From assembly GCA_963422385.1 (NCBI GenBank), contig OY729432.1, positions 3,038,001-3,102,000 on the forward strand: a DNA stretch of 64,000 nt, given 5' to 3'. Shown one piece after another: positions 28,821 through 38,561 of the stretch (positions are counted from its first letter, which is position 1; each line of letters starts with the position of its first letter). The stretch comes from JAJDTQ01 sp963422385 (GTDB lineage Bacteria; Desulfobacterota; Binatia; UBA9968; JAJDTQ01). The notes under the pieces are model-generated. The model did no database searches. It saw nothing but the letters and a program-made list of their open reading frames with translations, and had not been told where the DNA came from. A program made the position numbers and the translations under genes.

Positions 28821-29920
28821 GTGGATTTCTGGAGTCTTCCGGGCCCCTCGTCGTTTGTGGACGAGATGGAAGAGACCGTCAGAGACGGCGTGAACATAGT
28901 TGTCCGGTTTTCGGGAGGAGCTCCTGACGGGTTGGAGAGGGACCTGCGGAGCGCCTGCACGCGGTCTTTGAATGGACATCCATTGATGCCTCTCACGACA
29001 GGTCGGATCCAGTTGGCTTCTTGCGGCAACAAGTGTGTCCCGATATTTCTACATTCGAGATTGGCAGTATTGCCGAATTGACTGTGGTGCCGTCGTTTCA
29101 AGGGAAGCTCTTGTGGCTGGAGAATATCGACAGCAACGCTTGGCTTCATTGGGCAGAGGCACTTGGCAACTACTCGGATGCATGTCGAAATGTGGACCTC
29201 CTCAGCAGGACCGTTTTTGTCGTGGTGTTGTCGGGCGAAGCAGCGGTCAACGAGTTGCGGCGGGAAGTCGCCTTTGTGTGCCGTGACTTTCGCGACGATG
29301 TGGATGTGTCAGATTTGTTAGCCTTCGCTCTTTGGAAAACGCACCCGAGCGTCGCGTGCCGTGAACATCGTTTGCTTCTGGCACACACGGTGGCGCAGGT
29401 AGCGCAGTGGGACAGCTTGCTAGCGGAGGAACTTCTTGCGTTACCGCTCGTCGAAGCTTTGAATCCATGCAGCATCTTGAAGAGATACGCGCAGCGTCGA
29501 GGCTGGACACCGGAGACCCCGATGACGTGGGAGGCGGGGACAGTCGATGGTCCTGTTCAACAGCCCGTCGTGCATTCGGCGCTGCTGGAGGTATCGGGAT
29601 CCTCTCGCGTCGTGCGACAAAGGCTCTGGGCAGCGCAAGCTGCGGTCCTTTTGCCGTTGGTCGAGCTAAGACGCGTTGGTCTGGTAGAGCGTCAGGGCCG
29701 GTACATTAGGGTGCCCATTGAAAGCGAAGGTGGCCAACTGATAGAGGACCCTCTGGATCTTGATCTCGGTAAGCTTGCTTGGCATCTCGATCGGGACGGA
29801 GTACCGCAGCGATTGAAGGTACGAACACAGAAACTTCGCCGAGTACGCAACAAGCTTGCGCATATGGAACCGCTGACACCGGAACAAGCGTTGCACCCAA
29901 TGTTATTTGGGGACGAGTGA
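28821..29920 (+). CDS. Partner of giant NTPase; degenerate-NTPase N-terminus and HEPN-like C-terminus (one probable frameshift)
   Basis: GTG start 3 nt after the NTPase stop. The first frame (FWSLPGPSSFVDEMEETV, GVNIVVRFSGG, GLERDLRSA) runs into LHAVFEWTSIDASHD in another frame near 28945-28965. That frame then stays open to 29920. Repaired length is about 366 residues. The N-terminal part looks like a STAND-type fold whose P-loop is lost (FSGGAPDG). The C-terminus contains RVRNKLAHMEP, an R-x4-H motif of HEPN ribonucleases with the usual Asn after Arg (29846-29863). Tight coupling implies a complex with the NTPase. RNase activity is an inference. Confidence 0.75.
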
Positions 29921-30114
29921 ACGGCGACATGGGCACGCAAGCTTTGCCGGTTGTCCCGAGCGCGTTTGGGACGTGGACTGTTGATAATGAACGGAAAGAA
30001 GCGGCGTGGGTCAGAAACTTGCGGAAGGTGACGTGTCGGGTCTTGACGCTCCCCCCCACAGCCCGATAGTGTGGGCCGCATATCACGATCTCTGACAAAT
30101 CAAGGGAGGTTCTC

Positions 30115-31155
30115 ATGCGAAGCCTGATCACAAAGGCGATGGTGCTTTCACTGGGCTTGGCTCTTTGCCTCTCCGGCATGGCGCTGGCGTCGAGCGACGA
30201 GTTGGTGGCCGCGGCCAGGAAGGAAGGCAAGCTGCGGTTGATCACGTTCTCCAGCTTCAAGCAGGCCGCCCAGGCATTCGAGAAGAAGTACGGCATCACG
30301 GTGGAGGGCAGCTACCAGGGCGCGCCGGGTGTTCTCCGCAAGGTGAGCCAGGAATCCCAGGCGGGGATATTCGCCATTGACATGTTCGGTACGTCGCCGG
30401 GTCCGCTGAGCGGACTCAACCACTGGACCATGTCTTTCAAACCCGCGGGCTACGAGAAGGTCGCGCATCACATGAAGGCGCTGCCCAAGGAATGGAACCA
30501 GGTGCCGATCTTCATTCACGTGGTCGGCGCCTCGTACAACAAGGACCTGATCCCGCCGGAGAAGGCTCCCCGAAGCATTTATGATCTACTCAAGCCCGAA
30601 TACAAGGGCAAGATCATCTCGCGCACGCCTTGGCTGGGATCCAACAATCTCGTGCACATGGCCTCGTTCCATGCCTGGTTCGGCGGGAGCGAGGAGAAGT
30701 GGGCCGACTACTGGACCAGGTTCAAGGCCAACGTCGGACGGTACGAGCCCAAGTGGGGGCAGCTCCATGCCGCGGTGGGGCTCAAGGAGTTCCCCTTGGG
30801 CATCTTCACTCTACCCTACACGCCGTTCACCTTCGGCCGAAGCTATCCCGGACTCGGGTACTCGACCTTTCGGGAGCCGGCCATCTGGTGGCCGAACATG
30901 CTGGCGATTCACAAGAACGCGCCCCATCCCAACGCGGCCAAGCTCTTCATGGAGTTCGCCATCAGCGCCGAGGGACAGAAGCACTTCGTCGATGAGGGCC
31001 TGATCCCGGCCGACAGCACCATGAAGCCGCGGGAATCCCTCATCAAGGAGCTCGAGGGCGTCACGTTTTTCGCCAAGGCGCCGGAGATCATCGCGCATGA
31101 GGTGAGCAATAACGGCGACAAGTGGAAGGCGCGCATCCAGAAGCTTTACCAGTAG
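30115..31155 (+). CDS. ABC transporter substrate-binding protein (iron/polyamine type, family 1)
   Basis: 346 residues with a signal peptide ending near GMALASS. LVAAARKEGKLRLITFSSF, FEKKYGITVEGSYQG and AIHKNAPHPNAAKLFMEFAI are typical of extracellular solute-binding family 1 proteins of Fe(III)/spermidine/2-aminoethylphosphonate-type systems. It is periplasmic. A fused double permease lies nearby on the opposite strand (32335-34014). No ABC ATPase is in the window, so the transporter is incomplete here or uses one encoded elsewhere. Confidence 0.9.
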   Translation: MRSLITKAMVLSLGLALCLSGMALASSDELVAAARKEGKLRLITFSSFKQAAQAFEKKYGITVEGSYQGAPGVLRKVSQESQAGIFAIDMFGTSPGPLSGLNHWTMSFKPAGYEKVAHHMKALPKEWNQVPIFIHVVGASYNKDLIPPEKAPRSIYDLLKPEYKGKIISRTPWLGSNNLVHMASFHAWFGGSEEKWADYWTRFKANVGRYEPKWGQLHAAVGLKEFPLGIFTLPYTPFTFGRSYPGLGYSTFREPAIWWPNMLAIHKNAPHPNAAKLFMEFAISAEGQKHFVDEGLIPADSTMKPRESLIKELEGVTFFAKAPEIIAHEVSNNGDKWKARIQKLYQ

Positions 31156-31190
31156 CCTGAAAGGGCGGCGCCGGAACGACGCGAAGGACC

Positions 31191-32288
31191 ATGTTCGAAT
31201 TCTTCCCGGGGAACAGGAGTTGGTCCTTCGCGTGCATCCGGCTGCTGGCCGAAAGCTACTACGGCGGCGGCGAGTTCAACGAGATCTACCGCACGACGCA
31301 ACGCATCAAATCCGGTGACACCGAGAGCTGGCACGCCGAGTGGCGCGACACCGCGGATCTCGTCGCCGCGCACGGTCGCGAGCAACGGGCCGGCGGCCGC
31401 CCGGAAAGCGCGCGCAAGGCCTTCTTCCGCGCCTCCAACTACTACCGGGTCGCCGAGTTCCTGCTTCCGTTCACCGACGACCGGAAGGTTCCGACCTATC
31501 GCAAGTCCGCCGAGAGCTTCCACGCCGCGGTGGAGTTGTCGCCCGGCATCGAGCGGGTGGAGGTGCCTTACGGGGACACCTCCATGCCCGGCTACCTTTT
31601 CCATGCCGCCGACGCCGCGGAGAAGCCGCCGGTGCTGATCTACACCGGCGGCGCCGACTCCACTGCCGAGGAGGTCTACTTCGTCGGCGGACCCGAAGCC
31701 GCCAGGCGCGGCCTCGCCTGCCTCATCGTGGACGGACCCGGACGGGGCGGGATGCTCAGGCTACGCAACAGCCCGGCGGTCCCCGATTTCGAGCGGCCGG
31801 TATCGGCCATGGTGGACTATCTGGAAGCCCGCGGCGACGTCGACGCAAGCCGCATCGCCCTCATGGGGATGAGCATGGGCGGCTACTACGTGACCCGCGC
31901 CGCCGCCTACGAAAAACGCGTGAAGGCCTGCGTGTCCCATTTCGGCCCCTACGACTGCTACCGGGACATCTACGAGTTCTACGCGCCCTTGAGGGAACAG
32001 TTCCGCTGGATCACCGGGTCGAGCACCGAAGGCGAGGTCCGGCGGCGCCTGAGCCAGTTCACCCTGGCCGGCAGCATCGAGAAGGTCGAGTGCCCGCTCC
32101 TGATCCTCCACGGCGAGGACGACATCATCACCGATCCGCGCTGCGCCCGTCAGACCTACGACGAAGCCCGGTGCGAGAAGGAGCTACGCTTCCTCCGCTC
32201 CGGCGCCCCCGGCGCCGTCCACTGCTCCTACGACAACCACGCCGAGATCTTCCCGTTCATGCACGACTGGGTGGCGGCGCGGGTGTGA
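31191..32288 (+). CDS. FrsA/DUF1100-like alpha/beta hydrolase
   Basis: 365 residues with an N-terminal helical cap (~1-110) before the hydrolase core, as in FrsA and 2,6-dihydroxypseudooxynicotine hydrolase. The nucleophile elbow is GMSMGGY (Ser ~227), the acid lies in ILHGEDDIIT, and the His is probably in AVHCSYDNH. It lies 35 nt downstream of the solute-binding protein, so it probably acts on the imported compound or a product of it, cleaving C-C or ester bonds (inference). Confidence 0.88.
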   Translation: MFEFFPGNRSWSFACIRLLAESYYGGGEFNEIYRTTQRIKSGDTESWHAEWRDTADLVAAHGREQRAGGRPESARKAFFRASNYYRVAEFLLPFTDDRKVPTYRKSAESFHAAVELSPGIERVEVPYGDTSMPGYLFHAADAAEKPPVLIYTGGADSTAEEVYFVGGPEAARRGLACLIVDGPGRGGMLRLRNSPAVPDFERPVSAMVDYLEARGDVDASRIALMGMSMGGYYVTRAAAYEKRVKACVSHFGPYDCYRDIYEFYAPLREQFRWITGSSTEGEVRRRLSQFTLAGSIEKVECPLLILHGEDDIITDPRCARQTYDEARCEKELRFLRSGAPGAVHCSYDNHAEIFPFMHDWVAARV

Positions 32289-32334
32289 AGAAGGCCGCAG
32301 ACAACATTCGCAGGTTGGTGTGCCCAAGCACCGC

Positions 32335-34014
32335 CTACGCCTCCCGCCGCGACGCCAGCAGATGCAGCCCCAATGACAGCGCCAGCATCAGCACGCCGAT
32401 GACGGCGCCGATGCCGAAGGAGCCTTCGTCGAAGGCGCGCTGGAAGAGCAGGGTGGAGAGCACCTCGTTGCCGTAGGTGAACAGGATGACGGCACCGGCG
32501 AACTCGCGCAGATAGATCTGGAACAGCAGGATCCATACCGAGAACAGCCCTCCCCGCAGGAACGGAATGACGATGCGCACGATGGTCTTGAGGCCGCCGG
32601 CGCCCGAGGTCCAGGAGGCTTCCTCGAACTCCTTGTGGAACTGGAACAGGAACGGGCTCAGGGTCCGCAGCGCGAACGGGAGATAGTTGCCGATGAAGTA
32701 GAGCAGCAGGATCCACAGGGTGCCGTAGACCGGCGTCTTGATGTAGGCCCACACGAAACCCACGGCCAGGATGGTGCCGGGGAAGGCCAGCGGCAGCATG
32801 GTGGCGGCCTCGATGGATCCCTTGAGCTTGACGCCGCTGCGGACCAGGAGATAACCGATGCCAAGGGCGATGGTGACGGTGGCCGTGGCGCCGGTGACGC
32901 AGAGGATCAGCGTGTTGCCCAGCGCACGCCAGAAGACCACGTCCTCCAGGGCGGCGGTCCAGTGCCTCAGGGTGAGCTGGGTCAACAGGTCGAGGCTCGG
33001 GGACGCCACGAACCGGGAGAAGGAAAGCAGCAGGATCACCAGCGCCGGCAGCACGATCACCATGGTGAAGTAGAGAGAGCAGCACGCAAAGGCCACGTAG
33101 CGCCAGTGCCCCAGGCGGTGGACGTTCTCGGGCCGGGCCTTGCCGGTGACCGTGACGAAGCTCTCCGCACGCCGCACGAGATGGCGGTACAGGAGCAGCG
33201 AGAGCAGACTGACGGGGATCACCATCATGGCCAGCGCCGCGGCGGTGTTGTAGTAGATCAGCGACTGGTAGTCCGAGGCGATGAGGTTGAAGATGGCGGA
33301 GGTGAAGACGAAGATGCCGCCGGGGGCGCCGATGAGGATGGGCACCTCCAGCGTGATCAGGCCGATGACGAAGACCAGCAGGAAAGCGGAGAGGATCAGC
33401 GGCCGCAGCACCGGCAGGGTCACCCGGCGAAGCGTTCCACTGACGGTATTGCCGCAGGCGATGGACTGCTCTTCCAACGACGGATCCATGAGGCGGAAGG
33501 CGTTCATGGCGATGAGGAACACGATGGGAGACTCGTAGAGCACCATGAGGAAGATCATTCCGGGGAACGAGTAGATGTTGAACAGGTTGGCGCCGAAGGT
33601 CTCCCGGAACATGACGTTGAGGACACCGATGCGCGGGCTCAGCAACAGGATCCATGCCAGCGCTGCTATGATGATGGGAAAGGCCCGCGGTACGATCCCC
33701 AGCTTGGCGAAGACGCGGCCACAGGGCATGTCGGTGCGCACCACCAGAAACGCCATGGTGACGCCCAGCACCACGGAGATGGCCGCCGTCATGAATGCGA
33801 AGACCAGCGAGTTGAACACCAGCGTGGGGATGTCCGCGGGGATGCGGATGGTGAGCGCCCGGATCCAGTTCGCGAGGGTGACGTGCCCGGCGGCCACCGG
33901 CGAGGCCGACCAGAAGCTGCCGAAGATGAGGGCCAGCACCGGAATGAGGATGACGAAGCCGATGACCACCATCAGGATGGCGTATACGGCCCTCATGGCG
34001 TTCTCGGTGTGCAT
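32335..34014 (-). CDS. ABC transporter permease, two fused membrane domains (FbpB-like)
   Basis: 559 residues with about twelve membrane helices and two binding-protein-dependent permease modules. Each has an EAA-type loop: EEQSIACGNTVSGTLRRVTLP near 195 and EEASWTSGAGGLKTIVRIVIP near 460. Fused permeases like this occur in Fe(III) (FbpB) and phosphonate-type importers. It converges with the solute-binding protein and hydrolase pair. The start at 34014 has GGAG 10 nt upstream. Confidence 0.92.
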   Translation of the reverse strand: MHTENAMRAVYAILMVVIGFVILIPVLALIFGSFWSASPVAAGHVTLANWIRALTIRIPADIPTLVFNSLVFAFMTAAISVVLGVTMAFLVVRTDMPCGRVFAKLGIVPRAFPIIIAALAWILLLSPRIGVLNVMFRETFGANLFNIYSFPGMIFLMVLYESPIVFLIAMNAFRLMDPSLEEQSIACGNTVSGTLRRVTLPVLRPLILSAFLLVFVIGLITLEVPILIGAPGGIFVFTSAIFNLIASDYQSLIYYNTAAALAMMVIPVSLLSLLLYRHLVRRAESFVTVTGKARPENVHRLGHWRYVAFACCSLYFTMVIVLPALVILLLSFSRFVASPSLDLLTQLTLRHWTAALEDVVFWRALGNTLILCVTGATATVTIALGIGYLLVRSGVKLKGSIEAATMLPLAFPGTILAVGFVWAYIKTPVYGTLWILLLYFIGNYLPFALRTLSPFLFQFHKEFEEASWTSGAGGLKTIVRIVIPFLRGGLFSVWILLFQIYLREFAGAVILFTYGNEVLSTLLFQRAFDEGSFGIGAVIGVLMLALSLGLHLLASRREA

Positions 34015-34133
34015 GGCTGCCGGTCTCCGTTCCGTGCTCCGGCTGCCGTCCCCGCGGCGTGCGCCCGGGACCGGTGAACCGGGAGCGTGGACATTGTCGG
34101 ACCCCCGCCGTCAGGTCCGGCGGGTCGTCGGCG

Positions 34134-34862
34134 TTACGCGGTGCGCAAGAGAAAGAGTTGGCCCGAGATGTAACGCGCGGCGTCCGACATAAGGTAACGA
34201 ATCAACCCGGTAATCTCGTCCTTTTGCGTAAATCCCCCCAGGAGCGGAGACGTGGACTGCTTCCGGGTCCATTGTTCTTCCGACATGCCCGCCCTGGCCA
34301 TGTCCGTCTCGGTGGCGCCGGGTCCGATGGCGTTGGCGGTTACATTGTAGGGCGCCAGTTCGATGGCCAGGGTCTTCGTGAACGTAATGACCCCGCCCTT
34401 GGATGCGGCATAGTGGGAGCCCAGGGCCTGGCCCGTGACGCCCCGGCCCGAGGCGACGTTGATGATCCGGCCTGCCCTGCGCTCGGCCATGTGCTTTCCC
34501 GCGGCCTGGGAACAAAGGAAGATCCCGGTGAGGTTGACCCGGATGACCCGTTCCCATTCCTCCGCCGGCATCTCCAGCACCGGACAGCGTTTGATGACCC
34601 CCGCGGCGTTGAGTTGCACGTCGATGCGTCCGAACTTCCTGACGGCCGCCGAGACCATGCCGTCGACGCTTGCCTTGTCGCCGACGTCCACTCCCACGGC
34701 CAGGGCCTGGCCGCCGTTCTTTCCGATTTCCCCGGCCAGCTCTTGCGCCGCGGCCTCGTTGAAGTCCGCCACCACGACGCTGTGTCCGTCCTCGCCCAGC
34801 GCCCGGCAGATGGCCGACCCGATGCCGCCGGCGCCTCCGGTTACGACTACCACCTGTGACAT
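34134..34862 (-). CDS. Short-chain dehydrogenase/reductase (paralogue 1)
   Basis: 242 residues. The cofactor motif TGGAGGIGSAIC is followed by DVGD, NAAGV, catalytic Ser in NVASGRG and HYAASKGG (YxxxK). VVVADF after the glycine loop suggests NAD(H). It has the same length as, and a near-identical C-terminus to, the next SDR (QKDEITGLIRYLMSDAARYI), so they are tandem duplicates. Transcribed leftward with the neighbouring SDR, toward the permease gene. Confidence 0.93.
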   Translation of the reverse strand: MSQVVVVTGGAGGIGSAICRALGEDGHSVVVADFNEAAAQELAGEIGKNGGQALAVGVDVGDKASVDGMVSAAVRKFGRIDVQLNAAGVIKRCPVLEMPAEEWERVIRVNLTGIFLCSQAAGKHMAERRAGRIINVASGRGVTGQALGSHYAASKGGVITFTKTLAIELAPYNVTANAIGPGATETDMARAGMSEEQWTRKQSTSPLLGGFTQKDEITGLIRYLMSDAARYISGQLFLLRTA

Positions 34863-34947
34863 GTCACCTCCTGAAGTTCAGGGAACGGGATTGCTGTCCC
34901 GACCCGGGTGAAGCGAAGTCGAGGGACGCATTCGTCAAGGCTCGCCG

Positions 34948-35676
34948 TTACGGCGTCCGCAGCAGGAACGTCTGGCCGGTGATGTAGCGCGCGGCGTCGG
35001 ACACGAGGTAGCGCACCAGCCCCGTGATCTCGTCCTTCTGCGTCAGCCCGCCTTGTAGCGGGTCCACTGCCTTGATGGTCTGCCACTGTTCTTCGGTGTA
35101 ACCGGCCCGTGCCATGGGCGTTTCCGTGCGTCCGGGACAGATGTTGTTCACCAGGATGTTGTCCGGGGTGACCTCCACGGCCATGGACTTGGTAAAGGCG
35201 ATGACCCCGGCCTTGGAGGCGGAGTAGTGCGCCGAGTTGGGGGCGCCCGCGATGCCCCGGCCGGATGCGACGTTGATGATGCGCCCGCGCTTGCGCGGAC
35301 GCATGGCCGCGGCGGCGGCCTGACTGCAAAGAAAGACCCCCCGCAGGTTCACCCGAATGACCCGGTCCCACTCATCCTCGGACATGTCCGCGATGGAAAA
35401 GCGGCCCATGAGGCCGGCGAAATTGATCTGGTGGTCGAGCTGTCCATAGGCGTCCAGGGCGCTTTTCACCATGGCGCCGACGCTCTGGCTGTCGCCCACG
35501 TCCACGCCCACCGCCAGCGCCTCCCCACCTTCCGCCTTGAGCCTCGACGCGACCGCCTCCGCATCATCCTTCCTGAAATCGGCGACCACGACCTGGAGCC
35601 CGTCTTCTGCGAGCGCGGCGCAAACCGAGGATCCCAGTCCGCCCGCGCCACCGGTTACGATTACGACTTCTGCCAT
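34948..35676 (-). CDS. Short-chain dehydrogenase/reductase (paralogue 2)
   Basis: 242 residues from ATG 35676 (AAGGAG 13 nt upstream). TGGAGGLGSSVC, DVGDSQS, NVASGRG and HYSASKAG (YxxxK) are the SDR signatures. The NNAG motif is NFAG. It shares an extended C-terminal block with paralogue 1 (QKDEITGLVRYLVSDAARYI). An 85-nt gap separates the two, containing a trace of the CGAAGTCGAGGGAC dispersed repeat. Substrate unknown; 3-oxoacyl reductase-like. Confidence 0.93.
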   Translation of the reverse strand: MAEVVIVTGGAGGLGSSVCAALAEDGLQVVVADFRKDDAEAVASRLKAEGGEALAVGVDVGDSQSVGAMVKSALDAYGQLDHQINFAGLMGRFSIADMSEDEWDRVIRVNLRGVFLCSQAAAAAMRPRKRGRIINVASGRGIAGAPNSAHYSASKAGVIAFTKSMAVEVTPDNILVNNICPGRTETPMARAGYTEEQWQTIKAVDPLQGGLTQKDEITGLVRYLVSDAARYITGQTFLLRTP

Positions 35677-35768
35677 GTCGGTGTGTTTCTCCTTGACTAC
35701 GATTATTTCTTCCGGGACGGGAGCCCCGATGTCCCCTCCCGTCCTTGCTCCGTGGTCCTGGAACCTGT

Positions 35769-35800
35769 GCAGGGGCGGGTGCGAAGCCCGCCCGCGCCCC
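35769..35800. repeat. Imperfect GC palindrome (GGGGCGGGT family)
   Basis: GGGGCGGGT-GCGA-AGCCCGCCC followed by GCGCCCC, with one small interruption. It lies between paralogue 2 of the SDRs and the MATE gene and belongs to the palindrome family at 15508, 48669 and 60361. Confidence 0.55.
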
Positions 35801-35895
35801 GAATTACCCGGAGGGCTTCCCTGCAGCCGACGGGGCCGCCAGCCAGCCGATCCATATCCCGGCGGGCAGGGAAAAGCAAGTGAGAACGGCATGCC

Positions 35896-37217
35896 TTAAC
35901 CGATCCGGGACGCGTGGTACGCGGCGAAGGCGCCTTCCCACCGTCTGCTGAACAACCGCCACAGGTTGGCTGCGAGCCGTTGGATCATGAAAAGGCTGAA
36001 GCCCGCCCAGATCCCGAACAGCCCCAGGTGTAAGGCGGCGCCGGTGAGGGGGACGAACAGCAGCAGACCGCCCGCCAGCACGGCCCACATGAGAAAGCGG
36101 GTGTCGTGGGCGCCCAGGAGAAAGCCGTCCAGCGCGAACACGATGCCGTTCAGGGGCTGGAACGCCACCAGCAGCAGGAATGCCTCGGTCCGCACCAGAT
36201 CGGTCACCGCGGTGGAGGCGGTGAAGAACTCCAGGAACGGCTGCTGGACGGCCAGGTAGCCCACCCCGAAAACCGCGCCGCCGGCGCAGCCCCAAACCAC
36301 CGGCATCCGGCCGAGGCGTTGGGCGCGATGGGCATGGCCGGCGCCCAGGTGCCGCGCCACCAGCGTCTGCCCGGCCACCGCCAGACCGTCGATGGTGTCG
36401 GAACAGAAGATGAAGAGCTGAAAGACGATCTCGTAGGCCGCGAGATGGACCGGCCCCATGCGCGCTACCATCGCCGTGGTGAATACCAGCGACATCCGCA
36501 GGCCGGCTGTCCGCACCGCCAGATCCCCCGCGATCCGGGAGAGGTTGCGGAACCGGTGCAGACGCAGCCGTCCGCTGTTCAGTCGATACCGCCTCGTGTA
36601 TTCCGAGAATAGCAGCAGCCGCAGGTACACGGCGACGCGTAGGCCACCACCGCCGCCACCGCCGCGCCGCGAAGGCCCAGGGCCGGAAACCCGAGCCTGC
36701 CGTAGATCAGCGCGTAGTCCAGCACGATGTTGGCGCCGCTCATCATGAATGCCGCCAGCATGGGGGAGAAGGTGTTCTGTATGCCGCGCAGAAACCCCAC
36801 GGCCGCGTAGATGGAGAAGAGCAGCGGGATGGTGGCGTAACGGATACGGAAGTAGGGGACGCCCTGCTCGGCCACATCCGGGCCGGCGCCCATGACGGCG
36901 TACAACTCCGGCGCGAACAGGAAGCAGAGGGAGGCCGCCAGCGACCCGCCGGCCACCGCCGCCACCAGCGCGTGCCGGAAGATCTCGCCGCAGAGCGCGT
37001 AGTTGCGCGAACCGTACTGGCTCGCCACCAGGCTCGTGGTGCCGAAGATGAGGAACGCGAAGATCCAGCTCACCGCGCCGATGAGGCTGGTGGCGATGGC
37101 CTTGGCCGCCAGCGGCTCCACTCCCAGGTGGCCGATCATGGCCGTGTCGGCGATGTTCAGGACGGGCTCGCTGGCAATGGCCAGAGAGGCCGGGACCGCC
37201 AGTCGCAGCAGGTCCCG
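35896..37217 (-). pseudogene. MATE (DinF/NorM-type) efflux transporter, one frameshift
   Basis: Family-like coding begins at about 37217 (DLLRLAVPASLAIASEPVLN, then IADTAMIGHLG) and continues to VAAVVAYA. Near 36620-36635 the frame changes: VYLRLLLFSEYTRRY resumes one frame over and continues to 35896. One base is missing in TACGCGTCGCC. The repaired protein would have about twelve helices and ~440 residues, normal for MATE drug/Na+ antiporters. No ATG or GTG precedes the first helix in frame, so the true start may overlap fxsA. Broken gene or consensus error. Confidence 0.85.
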
Positions 37218-37251
37218 GCCGTCCGATGCCGGGGGTCCGGTCGTCGCGGAC

Positions 37252-37656
37252 TCAGAAATGACGCGGACCGCCTTGATGGTGGATGCGGACGGTGGCGGTC
37301 GCCCGGTCGAAGCGCCGGCGCAGCCAGCGCTTGAAGGCGTTTCGGGTGGTCGGAATGAGCATCAGGAAGCCGCAGGCATCCGTGAGAATGCCCGGCGTGA
37401 TCAGCAACAGTCCCGCCACCAGGATGATCACGCCGTCCACCAGATCCTCCGCCGGAACGATTCCCCGGTTGAGGTTCCGCTGGATCTGTCCCAGGGTCCG
37501 AAGGCCTTCCAGCCGGGCGAGGAACGCCCCCAGCACACCCGTGCCGAGCACCAGAAGGATCGTGTTGAGTCCACCGATGACCGAGCCCAACTCAATGAGC
37601 AGATAGAGCTCTACCAGGGGAACGACGGTGAACAGCAGCAGGAGTCGCGCGAACAT
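37252..37656 (-). CDS. fxsA: FxsA-family membrane protein
   Basis: 134 residues. LLLLFTVVPLVELYLLIELG, a second hydrophobic stretch LNTILLVLGTGVLGAFLARL, the linker LRTLGQIQRNLNRGIVP and GLLLITPGILTDACGFLML define FxsA, an inner-membrane protein that in E. coli relieves F-exclusion of phage T7. The role here is unknown. It overlaps or abuts the 5' end of the MATE gene. Confidence 0.92.
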   Translation of the reverse strand: MFARLLLLFTVVPLVELYLLIELGSVIGGLNTILLVLGTGVLGAFLARLEGLRTLGQIQRNLNRGIVPAEDLVDGVIILVAGLLLITPGILTDACGFLMLIPTTRNAFKRWLRRRFDRATATVRIHHQGGPRHF

Positions 37657-37943
37657 GGCGTCAGGAACCGGGTCTCACGATGAGACGGCTGCGCCGGCGG
37701 CGGCCATGACGTCGTCGTAGCCCACGGCGCACACCCGGGACGGATGTGATCTCCGTCGCACTTGGCAGGAGGATGCAGATACGCATGTATGCTGTCATAG
37801 GGGACCGGACGGGGTATTGCAACGGAACCTTGGTCGAGCGTGGACTTGAAAGGCGCATCGTGGTGGTCTATCTTTACTGGCAGCCTGCACGTTACAGGGC
37901 ATCAGGTTCGCGATTCCGCGACGGTTTCAGTCAGGAGGTTTCG

Positions 37944-38444
37944 ATGCCGATTACCAACAGTCTTCCCGAGACGGTCTTCACCACACGGGTCGACGATCTG
38001 TTGAACTGGGGCAGAGCGTCGTCTCAGTGGTACATGTTGTTCGGGCTGGCCTGTTGCGCCATCGAGCTCATGCAGACGGGCGGGCCGCGGGCGGACCTGG
38101 ACCGCTTCGGTTGCGTGCCCCGGGCGACTCCGCGTCAGTCGGACCTGATGATCGTGGCCGGAACGCTCACCTACAAGATGGCCAAGCGCACGCGGCTGCT
38201 CTATGACCAGATGCCCGACCCGAAGTACGTGATCTCCATGGGGAGCTGCTCGAACTGCGGCGGGCTGTTCCAGATGGCCTATTCCGTGTGCAAGGGAGTC
38301 GACAAGATCGTGCCGGTGGACGTGTATGTCCCAGGGTGCCCGCCGCGCCCCGAGGCCTTGACCGAGGGATTGCTGCGGATCCAGGACAAGGTCATGCGCG
38401 AACGCTGGCTGGTCAAGGGCTCGGCATCGGTCGCGGCTCGCTAA
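37944..38444 (+). CDS. nuoB: NADH-quinone oxidoreductase subunit B (NuoB), stand-alone
   Basis: 166 residues from ATG 37944 (AGGAGG 5 nt upstream). All four N2-cluster ligands are present: C37-C38 in LACCAIE, C102 in GSCSNCGG and C132 in PGCPPRP. It is the [4Fe-4S] N2 subunit next to the quinone site of complex I. No nuoA, C or D is adjacent; the following genes are iron and redox proteins. It may be a dispersed complex I gene or an extra copy. The first ~60 codons upstream in frame are not family-like. Confidence 0.94.
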   Translation: MPITNSLPETVFTTRVDDLLNWGRASSQWYMLFGLACCAIELMQTGGPRADLDRFGCVPRATPRQSDLMIVAGTLTYKMAKRTRLLYDQMPDPKYVISMGSCSNCGGLFQMAYSVCKGVDKIVPVDVYVPGCPPRPEALTEGLLRIQDKVMRERWLVKGSASVAAR

Positions 38445-38561
38445 CGACGGAATCAATCGCCGCGGCCGGTGATCTCTTCGCCGCTGTTTGTCCAGACCAC
38501 GTCGGCCGGCGGGAGCGCATCGGTCTTTGGGGAGTTCGAGAGATCCGGAGGGAGGAATGGC

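Noticed and set aside
28816..28927. Alternative ATG start (28816) for the NTPase partner
   Set aside because: That frame gives a short Arg-rich peptide, whereas the GTG at 28821 gives a sequence that reads on sensibly into the long frame.
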